Assembly: GCA_013115125.1 (NCBI GenBank)
Contig: JABANN010000067.1
Coordinates: 17,989 to 81,988, forward strand
DNA from: Perkinsus olseni
Taxonomy: Eukaryota > Perkinsozoa > Perkinsida
Reading direction: 5' to 3'
DNA: 64,000 bases
Under the pieces are notes generated by a model. That model was given only the letters and a program-made list of their open reading frames with translations. It ran no database searches and was not told the DNA's origin. Below, piece after piece: positions 1 to 11,687 of this stretch (within the stretch, counting starts at the first letter, position 1; each line of letters begins with the position of its first letter). The translations under genes and the position numbers were made by a program.

Positions 1-1
1 T

Positions 2-1192
2 CCGGAAGTTGTGCAACTGATTTTCGGTACCGTCGACGAATTGCCTGGCATACTTCCTGTTTTCGGTCAGTTCGGACCTTACGTTCTGCCATCGATCGCT
101 GATCAAGTGGCTGACAAGGTGGACGTGTCTGAGGATGGTATGAGGGTACTCCGAGTTAATAAGATCAATGCGTCCCGTACGCTAACTACTGATGTTCATA
201 GTGTATTTGTTCCGGGATTTGCTGATCGTTGGAAGTCGATGGCTAGACACCTTGCTGCTGCTAAAGCCGAAGAAGCTGAGAAATTGAAGGTGAAGCAGCC
301 TACCGGTGGAGATTACGTGATGAAGAAGGAGGATGGCCAAGACTTACAAATTGAGGATTTGAGAGTGAAACGCCAGGACGAGGTGGTATTACCCTATGAG
401 GTGAAGAAGATGACTCGTGCTGAGTTAGGTGTTATGCTTAAAGAAGTTGATCGGGTACCTGTTAGTACTGATACTATCTTTCATGGTCTCAGCGATGGCA
501 CGAAGTCCCTCAGCAGATTTCATGTGGAAGTTGATGATATGGCTACGCGTCGGCATTGGGGTGCTGCACACGTATTCCATTATCTTTCGCGTGTTATTGA
601 GAGGTCGTTGTGGACTCTGATTGACGTTAAGGTCAAGAATGATTTGGATATATCAAGTTATGTGGAAGGGGTTCGCTTGGTATGGTCTAACTTACAAACA
701 GTTTGTGGTGGTACAGTTGAGGCTGAGAAGTTGCTGACTCAGATGCTGGTACTATCACAGAAGCCGAGTGAGTCTACTATGAGTTACCTCTCAAGAGTCT
801 CGGAGTATAGGCTCCAATGTCAAGCAGCCAATGTCGCCCACTGTGATGATGACTCGTATTATCAGGTGTTGTCGAGACGGGGTATGCTTTCGCCGACTCT
901 CGCTACTCAGAGTACTATGTTGGTAGCGCCTGATTGGGTGACATGGGTCAGGGGTGTGGCTATGCTGGAGCAGCGACTTGGCGCCATAGTGAAGAAGGAG
1001 ATTGCTAGCGCGGCGAAGGGCGCTAAGGATGGTAGGGTTGCTTCACCTGTCATTGATTTGACCGCTGCCCAGGTCAATGACGACTCTGCTGAGGGTGGAA
1101 AGACGAGTGGTGCAGCGGGGTCCAGTAGGAGTACTTCAATGAACAAGAAGTGTTATTGTTGTGGGAAGCTTGGGCATTTAGCACGGGACTGA
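2..1192 (+). mobile_element. Retroelement Gag-like fragment with zinc knuckle
   Basis: The frame is open from the left window edge to a TGA at 1190-1192, so the N-terminus lies outside. The protein looks like a retrotransposon Gag: a helical, charged body with a Gag-type segment (SYLSRVSEYRLQCQ, about 785-830), a low-complexity Ser/Gly/Ala stretch, and a C-terminal zinc knuckle CYCCGKLGHLARD. A CCHC knuckle is C-x2-C-x4-H-x4-C; here the last Cys position is taken by the TGA stop, so the knuckle is one residue short. No protease, reverse transcriptase or integrase frame follows, so this is a Gag-only or decayed copy. It could also be a domesticated gag gene; the truncated knuckle argues against that. 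It has no introns, unlike the host genes. Confidence 0.6.
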
Positions 1193-1567
1193 CAAGTCTG
1201 AACTTAACTATCTATATACAGTGTGGCAACCCCACTAGCGTGCTAGCGTCAGGCTAAAGGGTGCTCCAGTGGAGCAAGTGGAGCAAGTGGAGCAGCTCCA
1301 CACACAAATGGAGACAACTACACAAAAAGAGACGTAACAGTTCTCACAGAACCCCATCCTACAGTGTGGGCTCTAGCTCTGAATACCTAGAAAGACGGCA
1401 GGCTCTATCGCGATTAGTGCGGCTCGAATCGCAGAACAGTAGTGTACGAACATTCACAGGAGTAAAAGCAGAAGCAATATAAATGAGAATCCAGTTAGTT
1501 GATGCTGTTTCTCATCAGAGTGCGACCATTAGCCATCTTTAGCATAGAAAACGAAGAAGAATGCTCA
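1193..1567. other. Spacer after Gag fragment, no gene seen
   Basis: No convincing frame. It contains a short direct repeat, tggagcaag in two and a half copies around 1268-1295, and no recognisable pol remnant or long terminal repeat. Confidence 0.4.
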
Positions 1568-1890
1568 TTAGAATACCAATTTGCCGTCCTTGTCGAGCCA
1601 ACCATTCTCCTTCGTGAGTTGTGAATTCTCGACGAATTCATCATATCCCCAACTCAGGCTAGGGTACACAAACCGGGCATAAGACTCTACCTACGGTGCA
1701 AGAGCGACCCATCCTTCAACACACATCATCAGCGGGTGCATCACAAATAAGCTAGCCCCCCTCAGAGGAGGATCGCACGCTGATGGCAGGCCGTCTCTAG
1801 TCAGGAATTATTACAATGGACGCTCGAGGGTTGCTATGATTAAGCAGATCGACTTCGACCTTCACTTTGTGGCCGAGAGGAAAGAGGTCC
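1568..1890 (-). CDS. MATH-domain protein, C-terminal part
   Basis: Two pieces on the minus strand read as the second half of a MATH (meprin/TRAF homology) domain. The upstream piece (about 1890-1800) reads GHKVKVEVDLLNHSNP, matching the MATH strand ending in a Leu-Asn-His/Gln motif. The downstream piece (about 1680-1571) reads SWGYDEFVENSQLT then NGWLDKDGKLVF and a TAA at 1568-1570, matching the WG...F and G-x-L-D-x-D-G motifs near the end of the domain. An intron must join them. The first half of the domain was not found with confidence upstream, so this may be a fragment or a gene with exons I could not resolve. MATH domains bind protein partners, often in ubiquitin-related complexes. The same domain occurs twice in the gene at 9.6-11.7 kb. 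Confidence 0.45.
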
Positions 1891-3009
1891 ACGCTGGCTG
1901 AAATCGAGGACCTCTACGCTCACGTTTCAGCGTGAGAGGGAAACACAGTAATACAAGAGGCAGAAAGCCAGCTCGGGTGCCATACCAGTCCTTTGATGGA
2001 AACTCGTGTATACACCCAAAAAAGCGTGCCTTGTGTTACCCCGACCAAGGTGCACCCTAACCTGATCATCAAAGGGCGCTCGTGCTCGATATGCTCGGTG
2101 TACATTCCGATACAGATAACTTGGCATGAAAAATTACGCAGAAGTTGAAGCAATCCGCCTCCGTCATCGGAGAAGTGCAAAGCGGCTTGGACTGGCCAGG
2201 GTCGACTCTAAACTCTGCCAAGGACATGAAAGGATACAACTGATACTTTACTCAGACGATAAGTATCACAAGAGATGAGCGCCGCATCCGCCAAGTAGAC
2301 CAACCGCGCTTGGTAGCGACCTCACAAATTTGTAGGTGTAGAAAACCAGGTGATTAGGCGTCTGGGACGCCGGACTTCCACATGCCGCTCGATGAAAAAA
2401 ATTCCCCCTACGTCGAAGTTGAGAGCTTGTTCGGCCGGTTTACTCGGCGCTGTCTTCCGAGACGGAGGAAGGCAGTGGCTAGTAGGTGCACGGTAGTGCA
2501 CTCGAAGGCCACAGCGACGTGTAGCGTACACCAATTCTAGTTGAATTTTCGATCGTTTCGTTGACCTCTCGCCCACCCTGGTAATCTGGTCTGACCGTCT
2601 CTTGATTCATCAGTGAATGACCCATCACTACCGCCGAGTACGCAGGTACGTCCTGCGGCCTTCGGGCCTGCGCCCCACGATCAGGGAGGAAGAGAGCCGG
2701 GTAACACATAGCAACATCACACTTACGGTCGGAACCGTAAGCAGTCACTGACTCGTAACTGCGCTTAACGTGTTGAACACGAGTGGAATGTTAACCGAAT
2801 GGATGATGGTGAGATGAGCCACGTCGACACAGGCATATTTCGCCACTGGGCAGTGTTCAGCAAGGAACTTTTCTATAGGCTATAGGCTGCCCGATATCTG
2901 GGTTAATTTGAAATACTACCCGACAAGTGAATAGATGGTTGAAAAGAATAAAATCAAATCAAATCAGAGGATCATCTAGACAGGCTAATTCATCCAGATG
3001 GTGGCTCAA
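1891..3009. other. Unassigned region
   Basis: Several short frames on the minus strand (for example 2479-2748) but none with a recognisable domain or a convincing exon chain. It may hold 5' exons of the MATH fragment. Confidence 0.3.
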
Positions 3010-3420
3010 CTAAGTAGGGAAGACCGGTCTCGTACAAAGCGGACAGATGCTCGAGTGTTGTCTGAGCCACACTGAGAAAATAGCATGACGAACGGAGTCG
3101 GCAGCAGTTCGACTCACCGTCTATACATTCCTTATGGTATACGTGCTTGCACGGAAGAATTTGACATAAGTCTGCCCCCTCGAAGTGAGCCAAGCATATA
3201 GCACAGCTGGAAGGAAACGACTTCTAATGTTCTAGGCTAAACATTTTCACCTCTTTTCGCTGCGGCAATCGAGAGGCACGCTACCATACGGCAGAAGTCG
3301 CACATGGCTCTGCTGCTTCGTCGGCTCATCCTCCTCGGCAGTGCTATAACGAAGCGTTCCCGCATATCCGACGGTGCAGACTTACTCATGTTCTCTGGTT
3401 CTCCCATTCTCTTGATGGCG
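3010..3420 (-). CDS. RING-H2 finger protein (putative E3 ubiquitin ligase)
   Basis: A complete RING-H2 finger is encoded across introns. The central exon gives SCAICLAHFEGADLCQILPC followed by KHVYHKECID. A 46-nt intron (GTGAGTCG...TTCTCAG) then joins to VWLRQHSSICPLCTRPVFPT and a TAG at 3010-3012. This supplies all eight ligands in the order C-x2-C-x13-C-x1-H-x2-H-x2-C, with C-x2-C closing the finger, plus the usual Ile-Asp-x-Trp-Leu spacing. The exon before it reads TAEEDEPTKQQSHVRLLPYG and is joined with a donor GTGAAAATG. RING-H2 proteins recruit E2 enzymes and ubiquitylate partners. The N-terminus was not found, so any membrane segment or substrate domain is unknown. The finger is at the extreme C-terminus. 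Confidence 0.65.
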
Positions 3421-3835
3421 ATGTCTCCTGAAATCTCTCATAGCGTGACGTGTAGCCAGTCGCACCATTCTGAAAGGGTTCACGCCAGTGCGCACATATC
3501 TCAATCAGGAATGCAACAGGCTCTTCTGAGACTCCTCACACAAATTGTGGAATCTCATTCCTTGTCGCTGGCCTCCAGAATACTGGCCAATCGACTAAGT
3601 AGATGAACCCCGGGCTACATGTACACCCCTCCACAAATTCTTAGCATAAGTGGTGTGCGACCCCTAATACGTTCATCGAGTCGAATTGGGATCTGAAATT
3701 TCAGTATAACACCCTACTAGATCCTGTACACCTCTCCGCCAACGCCTATGATCTCACTCTACCGACCCACAGAGATCCAGCTTAACCTCACTTTTTCAAC
3801 TCCACACAATCTTAGCATGATGAGCTAGCACTCCA

Positions 3836-4086
3836 GATGAGCTATCTCTATACACCCTGTGAGAGAACGATACTAAAGCAATTGTATTGTGTGCGGTTCT
3901 GTCTCTCTGTGTGGCTCTGTCTGCCGTATCCAAAAGGCTGAGCTAAGCTTAAGTGTTCCTATATTGCTAAGTAATCATTAAATAAGTTAACCCTCAACTT
4001 TTGGGGTATTGTGTTATTTATCAATGGTCACGCCTACTGCAAGTTCCTCTGACACACCCCTCAGGGGTGTATAGAGATAGCTCATC
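3836..4086. mobile_element. MITE-like element with 22-bp terminal inverted repeats
   Basis: gatgagctatctctatacac with two more bases (3836-3857) is repeated in perfect inverted orientation at 4065-4086. The 207-bp interior has no coding frame. Beside the right repeat lies a second perfect hairpin, ACACCCCT-c-AGGGGTGT. The size, perfect ends and lack of coding capacity fit a non-autonomous DNA transposon. A target-site duplication is not obvious at the immediate flanks. Confidence 0.55.
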
Positions 4087-4711
4087 TATAAGCCTCCATA
4101 GTAAGTACCATCTCATGACGGCTTCGATCACTTCAGACCACGGAGTTTCCGAATCAATGCAGGACCTACGAGCGCAGTCCGCCAGTCGCGTAGCTCGACA
4201 GTTGAGTCGGACACACCAAATGCATATGACAACCAGTCCAAGGTAGGGAGCCTTGTCAAGAGCAGTTCTCCACAGGGGAGGCTGTGGTCTGAGAAGAAAA
4301 TGCTGGGACGAAACAAAGCGACCATCATGAATACAACACTGCTGGAGGTATCAGATGAGCGCCAACTCTGCTTACCTTCCAGCCTCCCGTTCCCCATCAA
4401 CATGTAAGACGATAATCATGGCGGGAGCAAGAGAACTAGAAGGAAAGAGAGGCTCCTCAGGAGCCGGATACGATACGATTATACATTCCATATAGCTGAC
4501 ATTCCCGGACTCCAAACGGAAACAGGGGAAGCGATTCGGAGCCCTGGGATGGTCCTCATCATCCACCGCAAACGTCGAAGAGTTCAATCCGAAAAATGCA
4601 TATCCGGGGAGTGCCAAGACTAACTCGGCATCCGACTAGAAGTACAGAGCCTGGTGAGGGAAAGCATGCCACATTAAATGCGCCACATTCATGAAGGCCG
4701 GCTCAACTGAC
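4087..4711. other. Downstream flank of the LicD gene, nothing assigned
   Basis: A minus-strand frame at 4372-4617 is open, but its protein shows no domain and its relation to the LicD gene upstream is unclear. It could be a further 3' exon or untranslated sequence. Confidence 0.3.
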
Positions 4712-7700
4712 TCAGTTGACACCTCCAAGCGAAACCAGAGTTTCACGCCAATCAACACCATAAAGCTTCTCCAGACACTCTTCAGGAAATGCCATTGCAG
4801 ATAAATTGAGCTCTCGTATGGAAACGATACCTGGCAGCACGTACTTTGCATCAGCTCAGCCGCAATATCTCGCGAGACAAGTTCTAGGGATGACCGGGTT
4901 ATCGAACGACGCCGACTGCACACGATAGAGATTGGCTCATCCTGACCCACTAGTCTTATGAGGAACCATGCACCCCATCAGTTTCAGGTCTCTCACCGCC
5001 CACCAGTCCTCGTCGTACCTGAGAGATAATTCCCTCACCATTGTTCGGAGACAGAACGAGACATCCTGACTACAAGTCCAGGTGAACTGAAACGAAGTCT
5101 CTCGAGTCATCCCGCTCATCTGATGAGAACCGCACGGGGTCCCATCCAGAGTAGTCGGCACAAATGCGGAGGACTTTGGAATCCCTGAAACACTTAGCCG
5201 GCCCCAAAATCGCGATTATAAGGGAGACTTATCACCACTGATCCACAGCTGCAATGTATCTCCTCCGACCACCGGCAAAAGTCCGTCTAGAAAGCTCCTC
5301 AGCAATCCTCGCCCAGTCCCTAGAGTCAACCACGAGGTCCACATCTCGGGTATGTGGGAGATGGTCATTATCGCGAACGGCACCTAGAGGACGCAAATTG
5401 AAATCCGAGTTGCATGAAAATCTTACCAAGCAATGTCCCATACATTGCCATATATGATACTCCTAGGGAATCGACGACCTCTAGTACGTCTCGAAGTATT
5501 TGGTGGAGAAGATCCGAACAGCATAGCGTGCCAAGGTTGGGAGCCGCATCAGATATCTGCATTCGTCATCAGCACACCAAGTTGGGTGATCATGGACTAT
5601 CACCCCATCTCCGAGTCGTTCCCGATAGCTCTTGTTGCACTCCCCCACTCTGCTACACGGAGGTGTTCGGCAGAGAAGGTCTGCGGAAGTACTCGCACCT
5701 AGCGGCTCACTGATCGTCGGGAGAGTCACTACTCCCGCTGAGAGCGCGCTGTAGACCCGGGCCTGGTGAATGGCTCTCAAAAGGGTATCAGGAATTCGCT
5801 GACTGTCGCTCGTGGCGTTCTCGAGTTGTCCCCGGATATATTGCTTGATAACAGCAATAGTAATGGCGATCTGCAGACACTCAAGCCACTTGCCAGTAGC
5901 TAGAGGGAGGACGAATGGTGCCACCAGAGGCACCCAAGGCAGTACCTCGTTCAGTGTATCGTACAGGCGTTGAACGAATGTCGATGGCCGCGATGTCGGA
6001 CGATACAAAGGAGAAAGTTCTACCGCAGAATCTACGAGTTTTCGGGTGCCAATTGTCCACGTGCTCAGGTCGAAGTAACCTTCCCTAGTCACACCACCGG
6101 TGACCCATAGGTTCTCTTCGTAAACTGCAGCACCCGCAGCCAGTCGAACGCCTTGAGGGAAGGTGGGGGACTTGTACCACTTAGGGTGGGACGCAGACAA
6201 GTCAGCAAGAAAGATGCTATCTAGGCCCACCACAGCTACCCAGTAGGCTTCCTCCAGTGATACCAATGTGGGGTTTGTGTGGATGGATCGGAAGGGTATA
6301 GGAGAACAGGACCATCGAGCAAGGGATGATTCGGCTGCGCAGAAGAGGCCAGAATCGACAGCGAGTACGGCGACTTTATCCATTGCCATAGCTGAGCTGA
6401 TGCACCCCTCGAACGGTAACTCGATCTTCTCTTCTTCCCAATAGCTCTCACTATTGCGAGTCCAGGCGTCTCGCAGGAGAATCCCATCCCAAGATCGACC
6501 AGACAGGATCGTGACGATTCCGGAAGAGAGTTCTATCGATCCGTGGCAGTATCTCTTGACCACCCTGTCAGGAACTCTATTCGCAATACAAACGACCGAA
6601 CCGTTGTCTTTAAGAACGCACTTCGTTGATACAGGCCGGTCGAAATCCGTGAGTCCACCGAATATTTCCACGGTATCCCCTTGCGACACTGCCTGGTGGT
6701 AGCTGGAAGCATCGACATGCCCCTCGACAGACAAAGACTGCCAATGCTTGATCGAGTCGTTGTAGAGCCATACATCGGCAAGCCGTCCCAATGGAATATC
6801 TCGGAGTACCACCGACCCATGCCGCCCGTTGAGACCAACTTCACGAGACATGTACGAATTAGTAAAGGTATTGTTCACAAGGCCATGACCTCCAATAAGG
6901 AGGAGACGGCCTTCGACGACCACTAAACTGTGGCCAGCACGTGGAGACCAATCGGTGGCCCGATAGCCGACACGGCACCATTCTTTTGAAGGAGCTGGAC
7001 ACTCCCAGGACTTCACCTTCTTCCTGGCAGCGACGAGTGCAACAGTATTGAACTGCGACTCATGGTAAACTATCCGCGACTCACAACTCTGACTCGACAG
7101 CTGGCATCTACCAGAGCGTACGTCGTAGCTCCCTGACTGACAAAGGCTCTCTTCCAAGCAGTAAGATGAACATTTCTGGAGATCGTTGGTGAAACGATTC
7201 AGCAAGTCCTGCCAAACGTCGCAGCGCGCTCCAAGTGGGATGTAATCGAATTTGCCGGGCAAATCTGAAGGCTGCATCGAGTTATCCGAGTCGCTGGGGC
7301 GATACCCACCGTGAAGGGGGCAAGTAGACACACTGTTAGGTAGGGGAGTCATACCATCGTATGAGAGGCCACGAGCCCAAACGACGCCGATGGCTAAGTA
7401 TCGCAGCCCATCACAAGCAGCACACTGCTGGGGAACCGTGACACGAGGTGTCCATACCGGAGCTGGGTATTCCTGCTGACGCACTTCAAGTGCCTCAATG
7501 AGATCTGTGGAGCCGATGACTTTGAGAGCCTTCGAGAGAGCAGGCGCGTCTATGAGCAGGCTAGACAAGACTAGCCAAAGCCGCTCCTCCTCGGAGTGAG
7601 CCCACGCACTTGCCGATGCTGGCCGACCGATGTTCCTGGACGAACCCACCGATGGCATGCAGGCCTGTCTTATCTCGCGAGATTGAGCTCGGATGAGCTC

Positions 7701-7958
7701 TAAGATCATCGATGACTCTGCACCAACGCCAGCTGGGCATACCAGGACATATTTTCTGACAGACTGTGCCAAGGAATGATGCACCGGTGGTACGCACGAA
7801 GAGTCGCGCCCGGTAGACCACGGTGGCCTCGTTTGCCAGGACGTAAAATCGAAATCAAAAGTACCCTCCGGAAGGCCAAACTTGGAGCTCGGTTCGTAGT
7901 TTGGCGTGTGTGGGAGCAGCTGTTCAACATACAGTGAAAATAGTAGGGAGAACTTCAT
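4712..7958 (-). CDS. Kelch-like / transmembrane / LicD-family transferase
   Basis: The first exon (7958-5604, 785 codons) starts with a hydrophobic MKFSLLFSLYVEQLL. It carries a Cys-rich stretch, then several kelch-like blades (HSLVVVEGRLLLIGG; AAVYEENLWVTGG) and a membrane segment near residues 675-705. Introns of 47 nt (5557-5603), 43 nt (5384-5426), 51 nt (5185-5235) and 55 nt (5019-5073) then lead into a LicD domain: DLLHQILRDVLEVVDSLGV, YMAMYGTLLGAVRDND, TRDVDLVVDSRDW, HLDLYDEDWWAVRDL, and near the end PEECLEKLYGVDWRE, with a TGA at 4712-4714. LicD/fukutin-type proteins have a nucleotidyltransferase fold and transfer phosphocholine or polyol-phosphate to glycans. The DVD pair would bind metal. 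The exon join near 4870-4960 is the least certain. The N-terminal propeller probably faces the lumen or exterior and may bind glycans (inference). Confidence 0.7.
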
Positions 7959-9596
7959 GACAAAGTTCTAAAGTAAAGGAACAGAGTTCTGGCGAGCTCG
8001 ACACAGAGCCCATATTCAAAGTCGAAGGACACGCACTTCGAGCCGGCACCGGTGTTGGACCCCAAACGGATACACGCGGATTATGAACAATCAACCATCA
8101 GTGATAGACTATAAGATTTCCCTTGAGTTTTGAATGCGACTTACCAATCACGGATGCAGGCTTGACATGGTTGCTGTGCGATTGTGGTTAGTAACCACTG
8201 CCAGTGGTGACCACTGAGTGTTCCACTGGCTGAGTCCGAGCGGAGTGAAATCGACCCAACGATGCTGGAACTATCCGGAAATGAATGCCGTGTAATACTG
8301 CACAGACATTCTTGATAGTAAAAAAAGATTGGCTGGGAGTGCTCGAGAGCGACTTGGGACTCAAGAAAAAGCCAACAAGTAATGCTGTCCCGGAGAGCCA
8401 CTCGGGGGTCGCAGTGTTCTACACTTTGAACACAACTCTGCAAACCAGAGTTCTACAGCAGGGCATTATCCAGCGTCACCATTGCTACGGACAACAAAGT
8501 TCATCCGAGTTGTTATTGACTATCACGAAATGGCATGAGCATGCTCGGAATTGCCTTTATCGAATCATCTTCGTTGACCCTGATGACGGCGACTCAGCGA
8601 ATCTGACTACTTCTTCCTTGGCTTCCAACGTGGCGGTGACTCAGCCCCGGACGCTGTTGAGTGCTGGTTCCAAGACTGCAAACACCTCTGGGCTGAAAAC
8701 ACAAGAAGATCCTCAGTGAGTAACGCACCCTTTGCCAAAGAAAGGCGGGATGCCACTTTGGCCCCTCGATGCTCTCTTCTAAACCAACAAGTCAAAGGGC
8801 GCTGCACTAACCGCGACGTTATACTGTTCCGACTAGCTCAAAGTTCGTACTTTTACGAGGGTAGCGATGATCCTGCGAGGATGCTGTATGTTTAAATCGC
8901 TGATCCTATCTTGCTCCGACACGAAGCTACGGTAGAGCTGAGCTAAGTAGCGGGTGATGAGAAAAAACCGAGTAAAGATTGGACTCCAAATGGCAAAACC
9001 CGGGTGTTGTGTTCTCAATCAGTCAGCCTCATCACAATGCTGCACGACGAGGTTATTCACTTCCAGTGAAACTCTGCATCTACACACTGAGAGCTACACA
9101 TGATAAACTTCATATTGATACTAAACACAGATCCGAGCGGTACTGATACTGATAAATGCTCAAGAAAAAGAGCGATGACTGCGTCGAAGCGACTGATGTA
9201 TGGATCATGCTGAACTCCGGGAAGTATGACGAAATCAAGTTCATTCGAGCTTCACTACTTTGCTCGACAACACGGAAGAATTCCCGGTTGGGTCGTCATT
9301 CGACCTGAGGAATGCAGTCAGATGACGTAAGCAGCAGTAGCCGCGAATATCCGAGGCAAGCAGGAATGACCCTCAACCGCGACTCTGTGGTGTAGGCAAT
9401 GCTGGTCCACGATCGTATGCTCTCTCCCAATCCACTTTCTCTTTCGAGACAGGAGCTCCCGCGGGTCAGGTCCTGCCGGTGAGGCGGGAAAAATCGCAGC
9501 TCGAAGCACCGAACAATTCACCACTGATGAGTCACCAGTATCCTGTTGTGATTGCGTCTACTGCAGAAGTCATCAGAATGGGATAGAAGTCCAGAC
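7959..9596. other. Unassigned; possible further MATH exons
   Basis: Short minus-strand stretches between 9050 and 9530 (for example DPTGNSSVLSSKVVKLE) faintly resemble MATH strands and could be a third, decayed MATH unit below the double-MATH gene. The frame at 8285-8719 on the plus strand (144 codons) has no recognisable domain. I cannot support a gene here. Confidence 0.25.
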
Positions 9597-11687
9597 TCAG
9601 TCTACACAAGTCTGCAGAAGTTGCACACTCACAACTTCTCCTTTGGCATCAAGCCAACCAAGGTCTGTGGCGGTGAGTTCTTCAATATGCAATAATGCGG
9701 GGCATCCCCAACTCTGTCCTATTTCATTAAAGGTGTGGACGGAAGTCCAGGCCTGAAACATTAACCCGATCAGACCTTAGTACCACTGCGAATGTACACT
9801 GCAACGCGCTGTCCACGATACAATGATTCTTCGTGCTGGGCGAGGCTCGCTGAGCGAGCAGAACTCGAAGCCAGGTAAAGTGAGTTCCGTTGACGTTGGG
9901 TGATCCGTCACAGCAGAAATAGCACAACCAGTCCCTAAATTAAAAGCAAACTCACAATAGTCCTCTCGGGGTCTTTATGATTCAGCAACCTCATCTTCAA
10001 CTTGACAGGGGTGGTAGCTTGGCCCGCTAAAAAAGCGTGATCGAACTAGCGTCGTTCGATGTGCCGGCGATACACTGCGGCCCGTATCATACCTCGCACT
10101 CTCAGTAGGTGAATGTATGCGGCAAGGCTGAGCTGCCCATCTTCGGATCTGATACCACCGGGGTAAACTGCCACCTGAACAGACATAGAATGGGATGCGT
10201 AGACAAATTACGAACAATGCGAACCCACCTGGAATTTATGGTTTCCCTTCCATGTCGGTGGGGACTTGAATTCATCACCCGGATCATACTCTTGACGACC
10301 ATCAAAGCGGACCTCATGCCACTCGGGCTTCAGAGGGTTTAGGTCCTCTCCTACGATCTGGGCTCGAGAAACCTAGCAAAAAGCGAGACATTCGATCATG
10401 GATTATACCACGACGAATACAACTCGAAGTTCGTGTTTGAGTGGAATCTCATCGTTATCATGCATGGGATGAACTCGGATAGATCTCGAACGCACTAACT
10501 CGTCATCCTGGTCAGAACAACCCGTCCCCACCGAAAGCACGGGGGACTTCTCCTGTATGGCAACTTGCCCATTCGGAAGTGTTACCGCAGCCCTTAAGAC
10601 CTAACAGACAAACACTGTGCGATAAACTGAGCACTAATTTTTTGACAAACGAGGAACTGACACCGCATAACTCGGTGTTCCTTAGTTATCACAAGGTTCC
10701 CGCCTTCATCCAGCCATCCCTCCGCGGGATTCAATATTTCAGGTACCGTTAGCAAGTCCCAGCCCATTCCCCGGTTCTTCTCGCAGAATTTGTGCACGCC
10801 AGACATTACCTACGATGGTTCTAGGGGAATCAGTCAGTCCAGGAACGGACTGATAATCGCCAACACCAAGAAAACTCACTGCAGATGATGGCATAAATCG
10901 AAGCTCCACTAACAGCAGAATTTGCACAACATTTCCGGAGAGAGAACGACCGAGAACCACTCACTCCGCTTCGTATAACCCACTCACAAATGACTCGCTG
11001 AAGTCCTCCTGATTGATAACACTGATTTGACATTTAACCCCAGCAAATTGACACTGTAGACCAAACCTGCGAGTAATATCATCAGGAATATCCCGATGGC
11101 ATTCACGTCACTGCGAAAAAGCAAGGAACTCTGGGATATAAACCCAATTGACACGTTAATCTATCTCTATTCAGCTTACCTTTCCTTCCTTGCCATTCAA
11201 CATAAGCAGTTAAATACCGCGGTACACGCCGTGTATCGCCGCGAGGGAAAACGAGTAACTAGCAGAGCGAAGATTGGGGGACTACTGGAGCAGAAGTTGG
11301 AATCGACTAGCCTCGGGCGAACACCAATCCAACGCCCTCTCTCTGCTTGTGCGACAAACCCGAACCCGAACTTTGAACTGCATCATGCAGTGAACATCCC
11401 GTGATAACAGAAATCTCCGTCAAAACACCGCAGCTCGTTTACTGAGCGAACACACTACTAATGAAAGAAGATTGGTTCAATGTTTTAGCAAATACATCGG
11501 TTAGAAATATTCTTCAATATCCTATTATGCTCACCTTGAAAGTGAAGGGCCCAGTGGTTAGTGATGGGGATCGGATATGCTGTTGAAACTTGTACTTTTC
11601 GAAGTCACTGATTTTGAACTCTAACTCATTGGGACCGCACGGTGGTATCTCACCACCTCTCTGCATCGCTGCATCACCTGAGAGCAT
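9597..11687 (-). CDS. Tandem double-MATH domain protein
   Basis: Two MATH domains can be pieced together on the minus strand. The start ATG at 11687 opens MLSGDAAMQRGG and quickly reaches NELEFKISDFEKYKF, the first MATH strand. Later exons give CQISVINQEDFSES (about 11000) and MGWDLLTVPEILNP then GWLDEGGNLVI (about 10760-10680), closing domain 1. Domain 2 starts with PEWHEVRFDGRQEYDPGDEF, joins through a 54-nt intron to FQVAVYPGGIRSEDGQLSLA (about 10170-10110), and ends with NEIGQSWGCPALLHIEELT, GWLDAKGEVVSV and a TGA at 9597-9599. Between LQCTFAVVLRSDRVNVS and the next segment one extra base must be absorbed by an intron or is a frameshift. MATH domains are protein-binding folds. No BTB, RING or protease partner domain is visible, so the role is unknown. 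Confidence 0.6.

Noticed and set aside
2990-3193. Uninterrupted 67-codon frame through the RING region
   Set aside because: The frame reads through an intron and loses the last two zinc ligands; splicing at GTGAGTCG...TTCTCAG restores the full RING-H2 pattern.
4372-4617. Minus-strand frame after the LicD gene
   Set aside because: No LicD-like sequence or domain could be seen in it, so it was not added to the gene.
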